64,000 nucleotides of DNA from the NCBI GenBank assembly GCA_037954235.1, contig JBBMOA010000009.1:25942126-26006125 (forward strand), read 5' to 3'. The notes beneath the pieces are model-generated. The model ran no database searches. It was not told where the DNA came from and saw nothing but the letters and a program-made list of their open reading frames with translations. Every line of letters starts with the position of its first letter. Within the stretch, counting starts at the first letter, position 1. This document shows positions 27,235 to 38,566 of the stretch, in pieces. This DNA comes from Aulostomus chinensis. Its lineage: Eukaryota > Chordata > Actinopteri > Syngnathiformes > Aulostomidae. The translations under genes and the position numbers were made by a program.

Positions 27235-27805
27235 TGAGAGTGTTTGTGATACATTTTGTGTCTGTGATTTTTAGGGAGCCTCCAGACTGACGGAGCCTGA
27301 TGAATCAGCCATTCTCACCAGCAAATTAAAAACTACTTCTACGTCTTGATTCAGGAAAAGAGGCAATTTGGCCACATCGGGCTGTGGAGAAAATCTGCTG
27401 AAAACTGTTGAGGGTCTCCTTCATTAAATCAATTAAGTGCATCAACAAACATCTTTATTTCTATTTCAAGCATCATTACGCTGCCACTGGATCGCTACCT
27501 TGGTTAATATTCAAGCCCAATTCTCAAAAGGATTTTTTTTTCCAATTTTTCCTGTGACCCTTTAAAAAGGATATTTACTTATAGTTGCATTTAATCCTAA
27601 TCTCGCTTTAAAGATCCAACAGAAACATACAAATCTGCAGCTGTTAATTATAATGTCCCAGTCATTTTCTCTAGCATCTTTCCTCAGAATAACAGCGATT
27701 TGTTTTCCAGCTCAGGACAGAGTAATCGGTGTGAGCTTCAACCCCCACCCCTGGAGCTTCAGCGCGAGGACAAACAGGACACATAGGAGGCGAACAACAA
27801 CTCAC

Positions 27806-27876
27806 CAGCTTGAAATCCTGAATGCTACAAATGAAGTAGGGAGTGTTGGGCCGGCGACTCTCAATGTACACACAAT
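27806..27876 (-). CDS. rere: rere coding exon 2: start of BAH domain, residues 123-146
   Basis: This 71-base exon completes Asp123 and encodes CVYIESRRPNTPYFICSIQ and then DFKL (124-146). The sequence matches the first strands of the RERE BAH domain, a chromatin protein-interaction module. The acceptor is very strong: a pyrimidine run covering about 27877-27930 ends in CCCTTGCAG. The donor is CTG|GTGAGT with GTGAGT at 27800-27805. It ends in phase 0 and can join directly to the exon at 4302, giving DFKL-SKRDHLL. The human protein, as I remember it, has about 40 extra residues at this junction. I saw no matching exon in the following 23.5-kb intron. Confidence 0.97.
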
Positions 27877-28600
27877 CTGCAAGGGAGAGAAAAGGAAACG
27901 GAGAAAAAAAAGAAAAAAGAAAAAAAGAAGGGAGTTAGAGAGAAGATGTTCACATTTCCCAAGGCATTTATGTTTTTATGCAGCCAGACTCAATAATAAA
28001 TTATTTTGTGTGCTGTTACCTCTGCTGAAAAGAGATTTTTCTCCTTGAGTCAAATTCAATTGGAATGCAAGTAATAGGATTAAGGACTTTTGGAGTGCTA
28101 CAAGGTTGCCTTTCCAAAGCAAACATTACGCCCAAGGGGAATTATGTTATTGTTCCACTCCATTAATACACCAGTGAGCAATACTGGCTTTAACCCCCCA
28201 GCCCCCATCCCCTCACCCCCACATCCCCCTAGCCATCAACATAACCTGCACCAACAAAATACAAGTTTTGTCACTGCACCACATATTCTTGCTCCATCCT
28301 TCTCATTCATGTTTTAAAATGCTGCCAAATGACATAACGCTCACAAGTGTTAAAAGCAGCCCTCTCGCCATGTGTGTGAGGAGGTGGCCGGGGGTCCGGC
28401 TGTGCTGTTAAATCGAATGTGACTGGTGGTATGGCCAGGTCATGAACTCCCATCTCCTTAACAAAAACATTCACGCTGCAGTGGACAAAAAAACACTCGG
28501 CCACTTCTGCGGAGAAGAAAAGGAGGAGTGGGTGGGTGGTTGGGTGGGGCAAATGGTTACTCCTCTGCTACTGGCATGGTGGGAACCAACTTACAGATGT

Positions 28601-28626
28601 AAAAAAAAAAAAAAAAAAAAAAAAAA
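28601..28626. repeat. A26 homopolymer
   Basis: Twenty-six A in a row on the plus strand. Confidence 0.95.
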
Positions 28627-29259
28627 GATTTAAGCAGACGAAATTAGCATCAGTCTCTCTTTCACCTTTGTGGTGTGATCAAACCGATGGAAACATTTAT
28701 CTGATAAACTGTGAACGAGAGTTCTTGCTGGCTCAACAGAAAGAAAGAAGAAAATCGATGGAAAGCCACTGACATTAATTGATGTTAAAAAAAAAACAAC
28801 AACAACAAGACAAACAGATCAAACATAATGAAGGTTGACACTCCGTTCTGATGAAGGCGATGTAACTCACAATCGGACCGAACCCGGGGCTGCTTTCGCC
28901 AACCTCACCCTGGCTGCTCTCAATCTAGCAGCTCTGATATAAAAAAAAATCACTGTAGGTACACTGACAATACGGAGAGAGAGTGAGAGTGTGTGTGTAA
29001 AAAAAAGAGAAAAAAAGAAAAAGATGTGTGGCTAGCTATTCCCGGTGACTGACGGTGTCATCATCTGTTATTTATTTGTTTGTGTCAACACAGTTATTGA
29101 TCTGGCTGCGGTTTATCTTACCGCTTGCAAAGCAAAAGAAGGTTGGCGGAGATACTAAATGGCTCTGACACCCAAGATACCATTTGTAGAGGGGTTGGTG
29201 TGTGTGTGTGTATGAGTGTGACATCATGGGCTTTGTGTTTTTTTTTTGAGAGAGAGTGT

Positions 29260-29264
<5 letters not shown>

Positions 29265-29307
<43 letters not shown>
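29265..29307. repeat. (TG)n microsatellite
   Basis: About 21 TG copies, about 50 bases before a G-run cluster at 29356-29391. Confidence 0.95.
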
Positions 29308-29308
<1 letters not shown>

Positions 29309-29355
29309 ACCCCAGGGTGGGCTTGTTATCTGCTGTGGACTGAATGAGCTGTTCG

Positions 29356-29391
29356 GGGTGGGGGGGGGGGGTGGGGGTGGGGGTGGGCGGG
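29356..29391 (+). repeat. G-run cluster, strong G-quadruplex potential
   Basis: Runs of four or more G separated by single T, ending in GGGCGGG. The G-rich strand is the template for rere transcription. Confidence 0.85.
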
Positions 29392-30493
29392 TATCGCCCT
29401 TGCTGGCGCTGAGTGACGCATTATATCTCTCTCTCAGTACTGCCCTCCTCTCTCACTTTCCCCCTCTCCCACTGTCTCTCCCTCCTCTACACCATCCCTG
29501 GAAGTCATTTACAAGATAACATGAATGAAAATATCCATCAGTGCTATTGTGTGATCTGTGAGCGACACAGAGAGTGTGTGTGTGTGTGTGTGTTTAGAGA
29601 GACACAGCAGCAAATAGAGGAGGAGGGAGGAGTGAGTGGAGGGAGGGAGTGAGCGAGGGGAGGGCCGAGAACAAAAGAGAATAATCTGAATGAGATGACA
29701 TGTTATGGAGGAGTCAAATCGAGGGAATTAGGGTTTAGTGTCCCTTCACCTCGCTGGCACATTCATTTAGAGAGGCCAGATCTCCTCCTCGTCACCTCCC
29801 AGCACATCAACAGGCATTAAGAACAGCGAGAGTGAAAAGGATTGGCGGTGAAGAAAAAAAGGACAGGGATCTAGTTTAATCATTCACAGACAGCATGTGA
29901 GTCTATTCTTCGAACGTCAAAAAGCACATTTTGAATTCATCCTGGGCGCTCGAATTCTGCTACCTCAAGGGCATTTCTCTCCGAGTGCGACTCCAACACG
30001 AATCTCAATGAATGTCAAAGTTAAAACCAAGTTAATGCCTCACACTCGGCTGTTTGAGCGTCGCCGCATTTGGAAGTGGGTCTCCTCACTCAAGTGGAGT
30101 AGTGGGAAAAGGGAGGGACGAAAAAGGGTTTAGCCATAGCGGGGGTCTATGTGGGGGGATGGGCAGGGATGAAGTGTATTCTGGTTTGGTGGATGTGGCC
30201 TTCGCTGTAGGAGGGAGAACCACAGCAGGGCCTCTGTAGCTAAGTGCTTTCTGTCCCTGGGCAGCCGTAAGTTTAACTTCTCTTGCCTGCCCCCACCCTG
30301 ATGGCCGTGCCACTCAAACAGACACAGAGCGGGAGAGAGAGAGAGAGTTCAATACCTTTGACACAGGCAGATAATCATGAAGCTCCTCAGACCCGAGCAC
30401 TTCGCTGAAACCTGATCCTGACGGTCATCATTTCTCCAATTACACTGTCACTGCTGCGGTCTGGCGACAGAATATTCATTGGTGTTACCTCGC

Positions 30494-30494
<1 letters not shown>

Positions 30495-30558
<64 letters not shown>

Positions 30559-30568
30559 TCACTCACAT
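30495..30568. repeat. (AC)n microsatellite with ACTC tail
   Basis: About 30 AC copies followed by ACTC units. Confidence 0.95.
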
Positions 30569-32257
30569 ATCCACACTGCAATTTCCTCATTGTTCAGCCA
30601 GCCATTCTACTATGGCTGCCAAGCATGTCTAATCTAAACCACACCTAGCCTCAGCAAAAGAGCCGTGTCCTCGTCTCTCTGTAGCAGGCAAATAAGATGC
30701 TGTTTAATTTGCTGCAACATTCCGGGAGGGGGGGAGGGGAGGGTGCGGGGTTCTTAGATAATATCGGCTTGGGTTTCTTTTTGCGAGCTGGCAACAAAGG
30801 AGAAATCACATTGTGAACATAGTCGTATATGCCAGTGTTTTGTAAACAGCAGTTCAGAGAGGTGTGTGTGTGTGTGTGTGTGGGGGGGGGATTATGGAAT
30901 GAGATCAGCAAAACACAGCTTGGATATGAACATATTTATACAAGACATGTTTATTAAATCAAGAGGAGCGTTTGTTAAGAGTCATATTTGCAGGTGGTGA
31001 GCGAGCCGTGGGGCAGGATGCACCTGCATTGTTAAAAGCAGCACTTGGCTCAAACTGACAGCTAACACATTCATGAACGCACACACAGGGCAACACACAC
31101 TTGCACACAGGCGAGCAGTGCAAGGCTTGAGCAGACCTACCCCCCTTGAGTGCACTGATCCCAAAATTAAATAGCACAAGGAATGCAATAATGGAACCGC
31201 AGGGGTGTGAGGGGACTAGTGGGCCAAGAACGACAAAGAGCAGCAGAGGAAGAGGGACACTGGCGTTATTACTGACCCACCACAGACCAGAGCCACAGAT
31301 GATGACCAAGGCTTCTGTCTACCCCAAGCTGCCTAGTTTTTAAAAACAAAACTACAAATATCTGGGAAGGAGTAAAAGAGCCAAGCTAATTAAGTCACTT
31401 TTCTGAGAAGGCTGCTCACTGCAGCACCAGCGGGTGGAGATTTAACTCGTTCAGCTCCTCTCAAACTCCCTCATTCAATATTTTTTTTACTGAAAGCGCC
31501 ATCTCCACCACCCAGTAACCCCATCCTAGACAGGAGTGGCGGCCGCAGCCAAGCCAACCACAGCGAGGATTCCTCCTGGCACAACACACGAGTTGTTTCA
31601 GACATTACAGCTACAAGCCAGAACATGCTAACTTTGTACCGCGGATAATTAGCTCACTTGCTAGAAAAGGCTTCACAAAGTCCAGAGTACTAATCACCTG
31701 CGCCCACTTAGCTCTGCAGAAAGCATCACTTGCTGTTTTATGTCCACAAAATCCACACAAACACAGGACGACGACGATAAATCCGCTGTATTGGCATTTC
31801 AAATGAGTGATCACCGTTGAAGAGACGACAGGAACTCGTCATCTTTGGTGCCACAGACAACCGAGGTGGCGAGGACAATGAGCCATCATTCAATCTCCAG
31901 CTGCAAAATTACACAATATAGTTTTTGCCTCATTTACACATTTTTCTGTCTGTTTTGATAGCAGACAGTGTTGGTTAGTCAGCTTTCGTGACAAAGCAGC
32001 TGCTCACTGCTCATAAAACCACCTGACAATCACGTTATCACCATGAACCCTGGTTAATGCCAGCGGCTCTGTGTAAAATAAACCATCGTCACTGTGCAAC
32101 TTGGAGGCATCGTAAGGTTGTTTTCAATTTCCAGCCACACAGGCCGACTCCCACTGCCAACCTCAGGGCCGTCATTTATCAAAACCTCCATTTACCCCAA
32201 ACACACTGAGGGGGTTTTGGGGGTTTACACACTCTGGAGGTGGTTTCAGAAAGTCTC

Positions 32258-32261
<4 letters not shown>

Positions 32262-32289
<28 letters not shown>
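32262..32289. repeat. (TG)n microsatellite
   Basis: Fourteen TG copies. A similar array is at about 33889-33914. Confidence 0.9.
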
Positions 32290-32292
<3 letters not shown>

Positions 32293-35200
32293 AGGGCAGT
32301 TTTAACCTGCATGACACGCAGAAATACAGAGGTGCGTTTACAAACTCCAAACTCTAGTGCCATTTCTTGCTGGGCTGGTCCCAGTGGGGCGGTGTAACTG
32401 GCAGTCGAGGCCTGGAAGCACACGGACACTTGATTCTTCCTCAACTCTCCTTCCTCTCTCCCTTCTCCTCCCTGGAACAGCAGTGGGAAATACCTGGCAA
32501 GCGATACTATCAGCTCTCTGCAATGGGGCAGGCCTACAGCTGACTGAGCTCCTAAGGGAGAACAGAGGCTCTTTTGCTCCCCACCCCCTCCCTCACGGCT
32601 AACCCACGCTTTCTCATTTAGCAGTCGGCAGGTGGTTGAATTTCACTAAAAAGCCCTTTTCCCAGAGTCTCTAGCGTGGGGAGAGATGGGAGAGCAGAGA
32701 GGCCTTTTTTAAAAATAGATCTGTGTGGTTAGCGACAGGCTACAGATTCACACTGTTATGTTTCAACAGGAGACGACTCCAAGGGCCTGCCCCGCGTGTT
32801 AGCTTGAAACTGCTAACTGACCAACAACACACTGTAGCAAAGGTGATGTGCTGTGCTAGCCTACATCGTCCTGGTTCTGGAGTAAGAATAATATATATAT
32901 TTTTTTAAATATTCATCTCACTGAATCCCATGGTATTGACTTCTCAAGAGGATTCATCCTGACAGCAGAATTCATGTTCGTATGACATAGGAAATCAATC
33001 AAGTAGAATCTATTAAAGGAGCAACTTTGTTCAGGGCAAGTTATTCATCTTAGATTTAATCAACTAACAACATGATTCAAAAGGTACTGAATGAAGTTCA
33101 GGTCATGAACTTGACTCTAAATGAGAGGATTTAACACGATCCTGAATTATATTTTATGGTTGGGAAAATTCCCTTGTGTTATTAAGTTCAATGTGTGTCG
33201 TCAAGATATTTAACTGAGTGACACAACGCACGCTCAAACAGATACTCTGTTATTATTAGTGGTGACAACACATTTCCACATCTATCGCTTCCACAATGAA
33301 GAGAATTTCAGCTGGTATGTTTGAGAAAGAAAATCCTTGCAGGTTTTTTTTTTCTTTTTTAAAAAAACAGTTGGTGCCTATTTTGAAGAAGGGCTGGTTA
33401 TAGCAGACTAACTTACTGTGTGTGCCCATGACACGCACAGTGACACACACATTCCCCTGGGTTCTGTGGTGACTGTGGCAAAGACCGCCAGCTGTCCACA
33501 TATACAACCCCCCCCCCCCCCAACACTCGTACACACAAGGTGTTTTTCTCAGGCAAGCCTGCAATCTCTTTTATTTCACTGCTCTTGCCACACTATTCTG
33601 TCACTCTCCAAGGGAAATTACTAAATTAAATCAACTCAGTTGCCACAGCCCGCCCACTGAAACTGTGGCAGCCATGTTGTGTGACATGTACCAAGGTAGA
33701 AGGGCAGAAAGGGGGGGCTTCCATTAGCTCTCTCCATTTTAAACAGACCAGTCAGCCATTCAGTCAGTTAGGAAGGAAGGAGGCATGCTATGGCAGCCTG
33801 CCACCTGCAGCGACAAGCAGAGTTCTGCTGCAGTCGAGAGAAGAGATGAGCAATGTGGATAGAACCAAGTGTGTATGACACAAAGCTTGTGTGTGTGTGT
33901 GTGTGTGTGTGTGTGCCTGTCATAGATAAGGACTTTTAGAAACACGCTTTGTATGCAGGATGTGTCAGTGTGCATGTATAGGTGTTACCATAAACTTGTG
34001 AATGTGATGTGCATGAGTACTGGTTATCAGCATAGTGTGTGTTCACGAGAGTTTATGCATCTAGGGTATCTCCTATTGATCCTCCCCATGGCAGTGTGTA
34101 TAATCTCTAGAGGGAAGATCTATAATCTGAGGTGGTGGTGGGGTGGACGAGTGAAGAGAACAGGCTCTGGAGGTGTCTGACCGAGCCTGAGGAAGTGGAG
34201 AGAGCTCAGCCACAGGGCACAGATCGATTTGGCATGTCTGCTTGCACTGCATCAGTCTGTTCACTCCAGCAGCCAACCAAATAAACGGCCCGGGACACAG
34301 TCCCCCGGCCACCGTCACTACACACTCCATCCCTTTTAAACAGCAGCAAAGCTAGAATTAGCTGCAGGCCTACCTACTGGCTGATTGCACTTCTTCTTCC
34401 ACCCTTCTCCAGCCGATCGATGAGCTCTAAGCCTCCCAAACCCATCTCGAAGGGATACAAAGGCTAAGCAGAGAAACTGGAGGGTGGCTGGAAGTTGGCA
34501 GCGTGCAGAAGGTTTCAGTTGCTCGCTCACCTGCTATTTCTTATGTGATGACACAGAACCGCATGTTTGTAAAGCCCCCTGTGACAGAAGCAATCAAACA
34601 CAATTTCAGTTCACGGTTTCTCTACTGCTCTCCATCACAGTCATCTTTCCCTCTCCCCATGTCTGGGGCTCAGCAAATCCCTCACCCAGGGTGGTCAGTT
34701 TTACATATTGTGTGTCACTAGACGGCTATAAAGGGATTTAACATTTAGTAAAGCATAATCCATTGCAGGCTTTGTGCCTGCCTAAGCTGCACACATCAAA
34801 TCTGATTGCAAGAAGGCTGCTACCAATGACCAAGCAGGAGGAGGGAAACACGCACTGCACGCACACACATGCACACACTCACACGCACGCACACACGGCT
34901 TATCACTGAACAATAAGTGGGGGAGACGGCAGGTCAGTTACTGAGGTGGAGGATCGTCCGTGTTGACAATAGGAGGTAAATTGCAAGCTAGTGTACCGAC
35001 ATTGGGGCCCCCACTACCAAATCCTCGCAGCTCATTCCTGATCTAAAACAATCTAACAACTCCAGTCTTGGAGGTGGAAGCAGGTTGTGACACTCCAGCA
35101 GCTCCAGACCTGTCAAACTAATTGAAGGAGAAGACAGGAAACATAAATATTCCCCATCAACCAGACACCGGCTCTGCTGTTCGCTCGGATGTGGAAATAT

Positions 35201-35309
35201 AAATATTCGGCAGGGCTAATCCACTGAGACGCCTGACTTTGTTTATGTGCCTTTTGAATGTTTCATTGATGTGACTGACTGCTTCCGTTTCTTTCCTAAC
35301 CACCCCCCC

Positions 35310-35330
35310 CTCCCTCCCTCCCTCCCTCCA
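35310..35330. repeat. (TCCC)n tract
   Basis: About five TCCC units after a run of C. Confidence 0.9.
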
Positions 35331-36490
35331 CCCTTCGCATGGTTGGATTCTGAGACAAAGCGCCGGTGCTCTCTCTATTAAACATGAAAAAAAAGGGCTT
35401 CAATGGAGTCCGCAGCAGCGCATTAGAAAGACAGAAATAGAGAGTGAGCAACAACAAGGCTTTGTTTCAGTGTGACAGCATGTGCGAAGACCTCTGCTGA
35501 TACCAGTGCAGAGATAATTTAGCCAACAAGATTAGGCAGTTAGACAGAAAAGAGAAGTGTGGAGAGGTCGTCATCTGCGGTATCTGAGGAGTAAAGAGGA
35601 GAGTTAGTGGAGGGGTGTGTGTGTGTGTGTGTATGGGGGAGTTGGAGCAGATTACCCAACACGCTGGCTGTAATTTGCTACATGTTCCCATTAAATACCA
35701 AGTAACGTACCCCCCCCCCCTTCACTACTTGACCTTTTGCTGGCTGCTAGATAAATGAAAAGACATGGCAGCAATAATTTAGGTGCAATGGGGATAGCAC
35801 TGAGCCGCAGGAGACTGTACACACACGCACTAAACCAGCTAGCCTGGCTTCCTTCAGACAATGAGAGTTGACATTCCTTCCCCTCGTACAACCAATTTTC
35901 AAACAGTAGGTGAAAGAGAGGCCATGTTTACAGCTGAGGAAAAGGTTGCTTCTCTTTTTTTTTCTCCAAGCTTTATTCATCTGACAAAATAAAGACACTG
36001 TACAGCTGCTCAAATGTCTGGAGCACCTTTTCAGCCTCAGAGGAGAAAGCATTCTTTCAGTGAGTCGGATGGTGTTGGGATGAAATCATTACCGTGGTTG
36101 TCGTCCCTATCGCATCATCTAGTGAAGCACCACTTTGCTTTATTGACTTAGCCCAAGACAAAGCACAGAGTGGGTCAACTTGGAATTGATTGTGTGATGT
36201 ATTGGCCTCTAGCCTGAGGGACTACTTCTGCTCTTAGAGATTCGCTACTTTGGAGAGTCTGCAATCCCGCAGCAGCTTATTCTATTATATAACACGTGTG
36301 ACTTTTGTTAAAATGGTGTCATCATTTGTAAGAACAATGGGGGGTAAAAGGTAAATAAGGGTTATTGAGGTGGATTAAGATCAACCAACTGGGGAATTTG
36401 ATGAATGGAGATTGAGTGTGCTCTACTTAGCGACCGTGCCAATATGCCGCCTTCCTATTGATAATTAGATTAGTCAGGATGAGGACTTAC

Positions 36491-36857
36491 CTCCTGGTCT
36501 GTAAACAACATCATCTTCAGTGATGAAGGACGTGATTTCTCCGTTCTCTGTGCGCTCGTAGCGTGACTTCTTCTTGGGCGTCTTCTTCTTGCCCTTCTTG
36601 CCAGCCTCCTCCGCTGTGCCGCTGCCTCCACCCGTGCTGCCATTATCGTTGTCCTCATCTTCGCTGTGCTCGCTCTCTGCATAGTTCTTTGCACCGCCCT
36701 CCAGCGTGCAACTGCGTCTGGGCCTGGAGCTCTCGCTCTCACGGTCGCCCCGGTCCCCATCTTGCCGGCGTGACTTTCCGGCTTCTCTCTTGTCCCTGTC
36801 CCTATCTCTGTCCCTGTCCCGCTCTTTCTCCCTCTCCTTCTCTTTGTCGGCCGTCAT
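36491..36857 (-). CDS. rere: rere coding exon 1: N-terminus, residues 1-122
   Basis: This exon encodes 122 residues plus the first base of codon 123. It begins MTADKEKEREKERDRD, the typical RERE start, followed by an Arg-Asp dipeptide run (residues 13-22). Next come a conserved block with RPRRSCTLEGGAKNYAES (45-62), an acidic stretch HSEDEDNDN (64-72), a Gly/Ser/Thr linker (73-81), a lysine-rich probable nuclear localisation segment (87-97) and SRYERTENGEITSFITEDD (98-116), which leads into the BAH domain. RERE is a nuclear co-regulator that recruits histone deacetylases and acts in retinoic-acid signalling. The N-terminal charged region is low-complexity and probably disordered, and the Gly/Ser linker differs from the mammalian protein as I remember it. 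The exon ends in phase 1 after VVYRPG, and the next exon completes Asp123. Confidence 0.97.
36792..36821 (-). repeat. In-frame repeat encoding the Arg-Asp run of rere
   Basis: Five Arg-Asp pairs (residues 13-22) are coded by a degenerate six-base repeat of the type CGGGAC/AGGGAC/AGAGAT. The flanks continue with Glu-Arg and Glu-Lys pairs. This is the N-terminal charged dipeptide region. Slippage could change its length by whole pairs without breaking the frame. Confidence 0.8.
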
Positions 36858-37287
36858 GATCCGCCACGTGCCTTCCTCAGTCCTCTCACGGCTGGGCCTC
36901 CGTGAAAGGTAGACTGTGAGCCTGGGCTTCAGTCTTCTGAATTTACCAGTCAAATCCAGGGAAAATTTGGCCACACCAACAACCCCAGTGTTTCAAAAAA
37001 GCTGTGGACAAGAAAAAGAGGAAAATTAGCGTTACAATACATCAATGACCATTAACTCCACCTTACAGAAGCTGAGTTCTCTACAATGCTCTGGTAGAGA
37101 TCCTGGGTGAGAAATACAAGAGTGGTTCTTAGATAACAGGCAGCTGTGCAGACTCTTATGAGTAACACAGTAATTGTTGGCACCCCCTCCACAGCCATGT
37201 AGACTCTGGAGAGCACTGAGGAGCTTTATCAAAAGAACAGAATCTTCTTGCTTGCTGCTATTATTTCCAATCTTTCAGCAAGGCAGT

Positions 37288-37306
37288 AAAAAAAAAAAAA
37301 AAAAAA
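37288..37306. repeat. A19 homopolymer
   Basis: Nineteen A in a row, about 290 bases upstream of the start-codon exon in gene direction. Confidence 0.9.
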
Positions 37307-38046
37307 GACGAGAAAAGCTGCATTTTGAATTTTCTGAACACAATAAAGCTGAAGGGAAGTCATAACTGAATAAGGAGGATCAGGTTTACAGTCAATATGC
37401 GTCCTCCAGGCAAAAAAGGTGTCCAGGGGTTTTCCCGCGTAAGACACTGCGTGATGTTTGCAAAGCCACTGTAAAGCACAGCGTTAAGCTCAATGACAGA
37501 GTTAACTGGCTAGCTTCTCTGCAGACCATCTGTGATGACACTGGGCTCAATTCTACTCGTGCTAAGTGTGTGTGTGTTTGAGCGCACACACTATGGTTTA
37601 CTGGACTGCACCCCACCCCAGCCCTTTGCCACAGTCACCACTGTGTTAATGTGAAGTGACAGCTCTGGAGGGAAGAACACAGCAATCCAGTGGGTAAGAA
37701 AAGGGAGAGCAGAGAGGCTGAGCCAGTCATTTGCCATGCCCAGTCCCACTGCCATTTTCAGCTATCATGCTTCACTCCAAAGAGCCCAGCCACCACTTTC
37801 TCAACCAATAATGAAATCCTCCATAAAAAAGTGAAGTGGTCTGAGCTGAAGCAGCATGCTGTCTGCACTACACTGCCCCGACACTACAAAGGAGGCTTCT
37901 CATTTACCACTGCCAGTGTTTGCCCCCTCCACCCCCGCTGCAACAAATTAACAAGGAATAGTTATTACAGCCCTCACAGGGATAAGATCAGGCAATCAGC
38001 ACCCGTGTTACCATGGTTGTGATAGTAGGGTGGTGGAAGAAAAATG

Positions 38047-38068
38047 AAAAAAAAAAAAAAAAAAAAAA
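38047..38068. repeat. A22 homopolymer
   Basis: A run of A followed by a run of G, all purine. Confidence 0.9.
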
Positions 38069-38525
38069 GGAGGGGGGGTGGAATTTGAGCCAGGTAAAGC
38101 AAAAGTGGTTTAGTGTGCAGATTACACAGCGTGTCTGCATGGAAATGTGCCATTTATTGGGGGAGGTGGAAAAGAATGAAATGAGAAGAATAGAGGGAAA
38201 GCGAAAGGAAGTCTGTGAGAAAATGTGTTGAGGAAGTATGTTTGAAGCTCCTTAGCAGGGAACGCTGTCATCTCGCGAACACACACCAACTGACAGGGCA
38301 GCTGCTCTTGTTGTCGGCTTCAACATAAACACCGGGCCTGATTAAACCGCAGCCTCGTCACACCCCCATTAATCACCCAATGATGAGTTACCACGGCGAC
38401 CACCGGGCTGCCAGTCTATACACACAGGGACACATTAGTGAGCTCACGAAACGCTGTGGCTGAGGAGAGAGTTCTAAACACGCATGATTCTGCTGTGCCA
38501 AAATACACTCCGACCCCCCCCTCCC

Positions 38526-38566
38526 CACCACCACCACCACCACCACACACACACACACACACACAC
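38526..38566. repeat. (CCA)n(CA)n compound microsatellite
   Basis: CCA units pass into CA units. The same structure recurs at about 52567-52608. Confidence 0.9.

Larger units (their letters stand above)
4303..27805 (-). other. Large rere intron, 23.5 kb
   Basis: This is the longest intron in the window, from GTGAGT at 27800-27805 to TTGCAG at 4303-4308. It is packed with CA/TG, GA/CT, CCT and mononucleotide arrays, listed separately. Between them lies unique sequence with no open frame that I can assign to a protein family. The only larger structured item seen is a foldback at 26415-26517. I looked on the minus strand for an extra BAH-region exon and for alternative exons and found none I could support. 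Confidence 0.85.
27877..36490 (-). other. rere intron, 8.6 kb
   Basis: The intron runs from GTAAGT at 36485-36490 to the acceptor at 27877. It contains an A26 run (28601-28626), a TG array and a strong G-run cluster (29265-29395), a long CA array (30495-30568), TG arrays near 32262 and 33889 and a TCCC array near 35310. No gene or RNA was recognised in it. Confidence 0.85.
36491..37001 (-). other. rere: rere exon with 5'UTR and start codon
   Basis: The acceptor is a pyrimidine run ending in TTGTCCACAG, so the exon starts at 37001. The donor is GAG|GTAAGT with GTAAGT at 36485-36490. Bases 36858-37001 are 5'UTR. They contain no ATG on the minus strand and have an in-frame TGA at 36993-36995, so the first ATG, at 36855-36857, is the start. 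The open frame continues upstream to a GTG at 36972-36974, but that is not a plausible vertebrate start. At least one further non-coding exon must lie upstream. Confidence 0.9.

Noticed and set aside
28601..28626. Long poly-A runs (also 14108, 38047, 57244) as tails of retroposed elements
   Set aside because: No recognisable SINE, LINE or processed-gene body lies upstream of them and no target-site duplications were seen.
36858..36974. N-terminal extension of the rere frame to position 36974
   Set aside because: The extension starts at GTG, not ATG, and the known RERE N-terminus begins MTADK, coded by the ATG at 36857.
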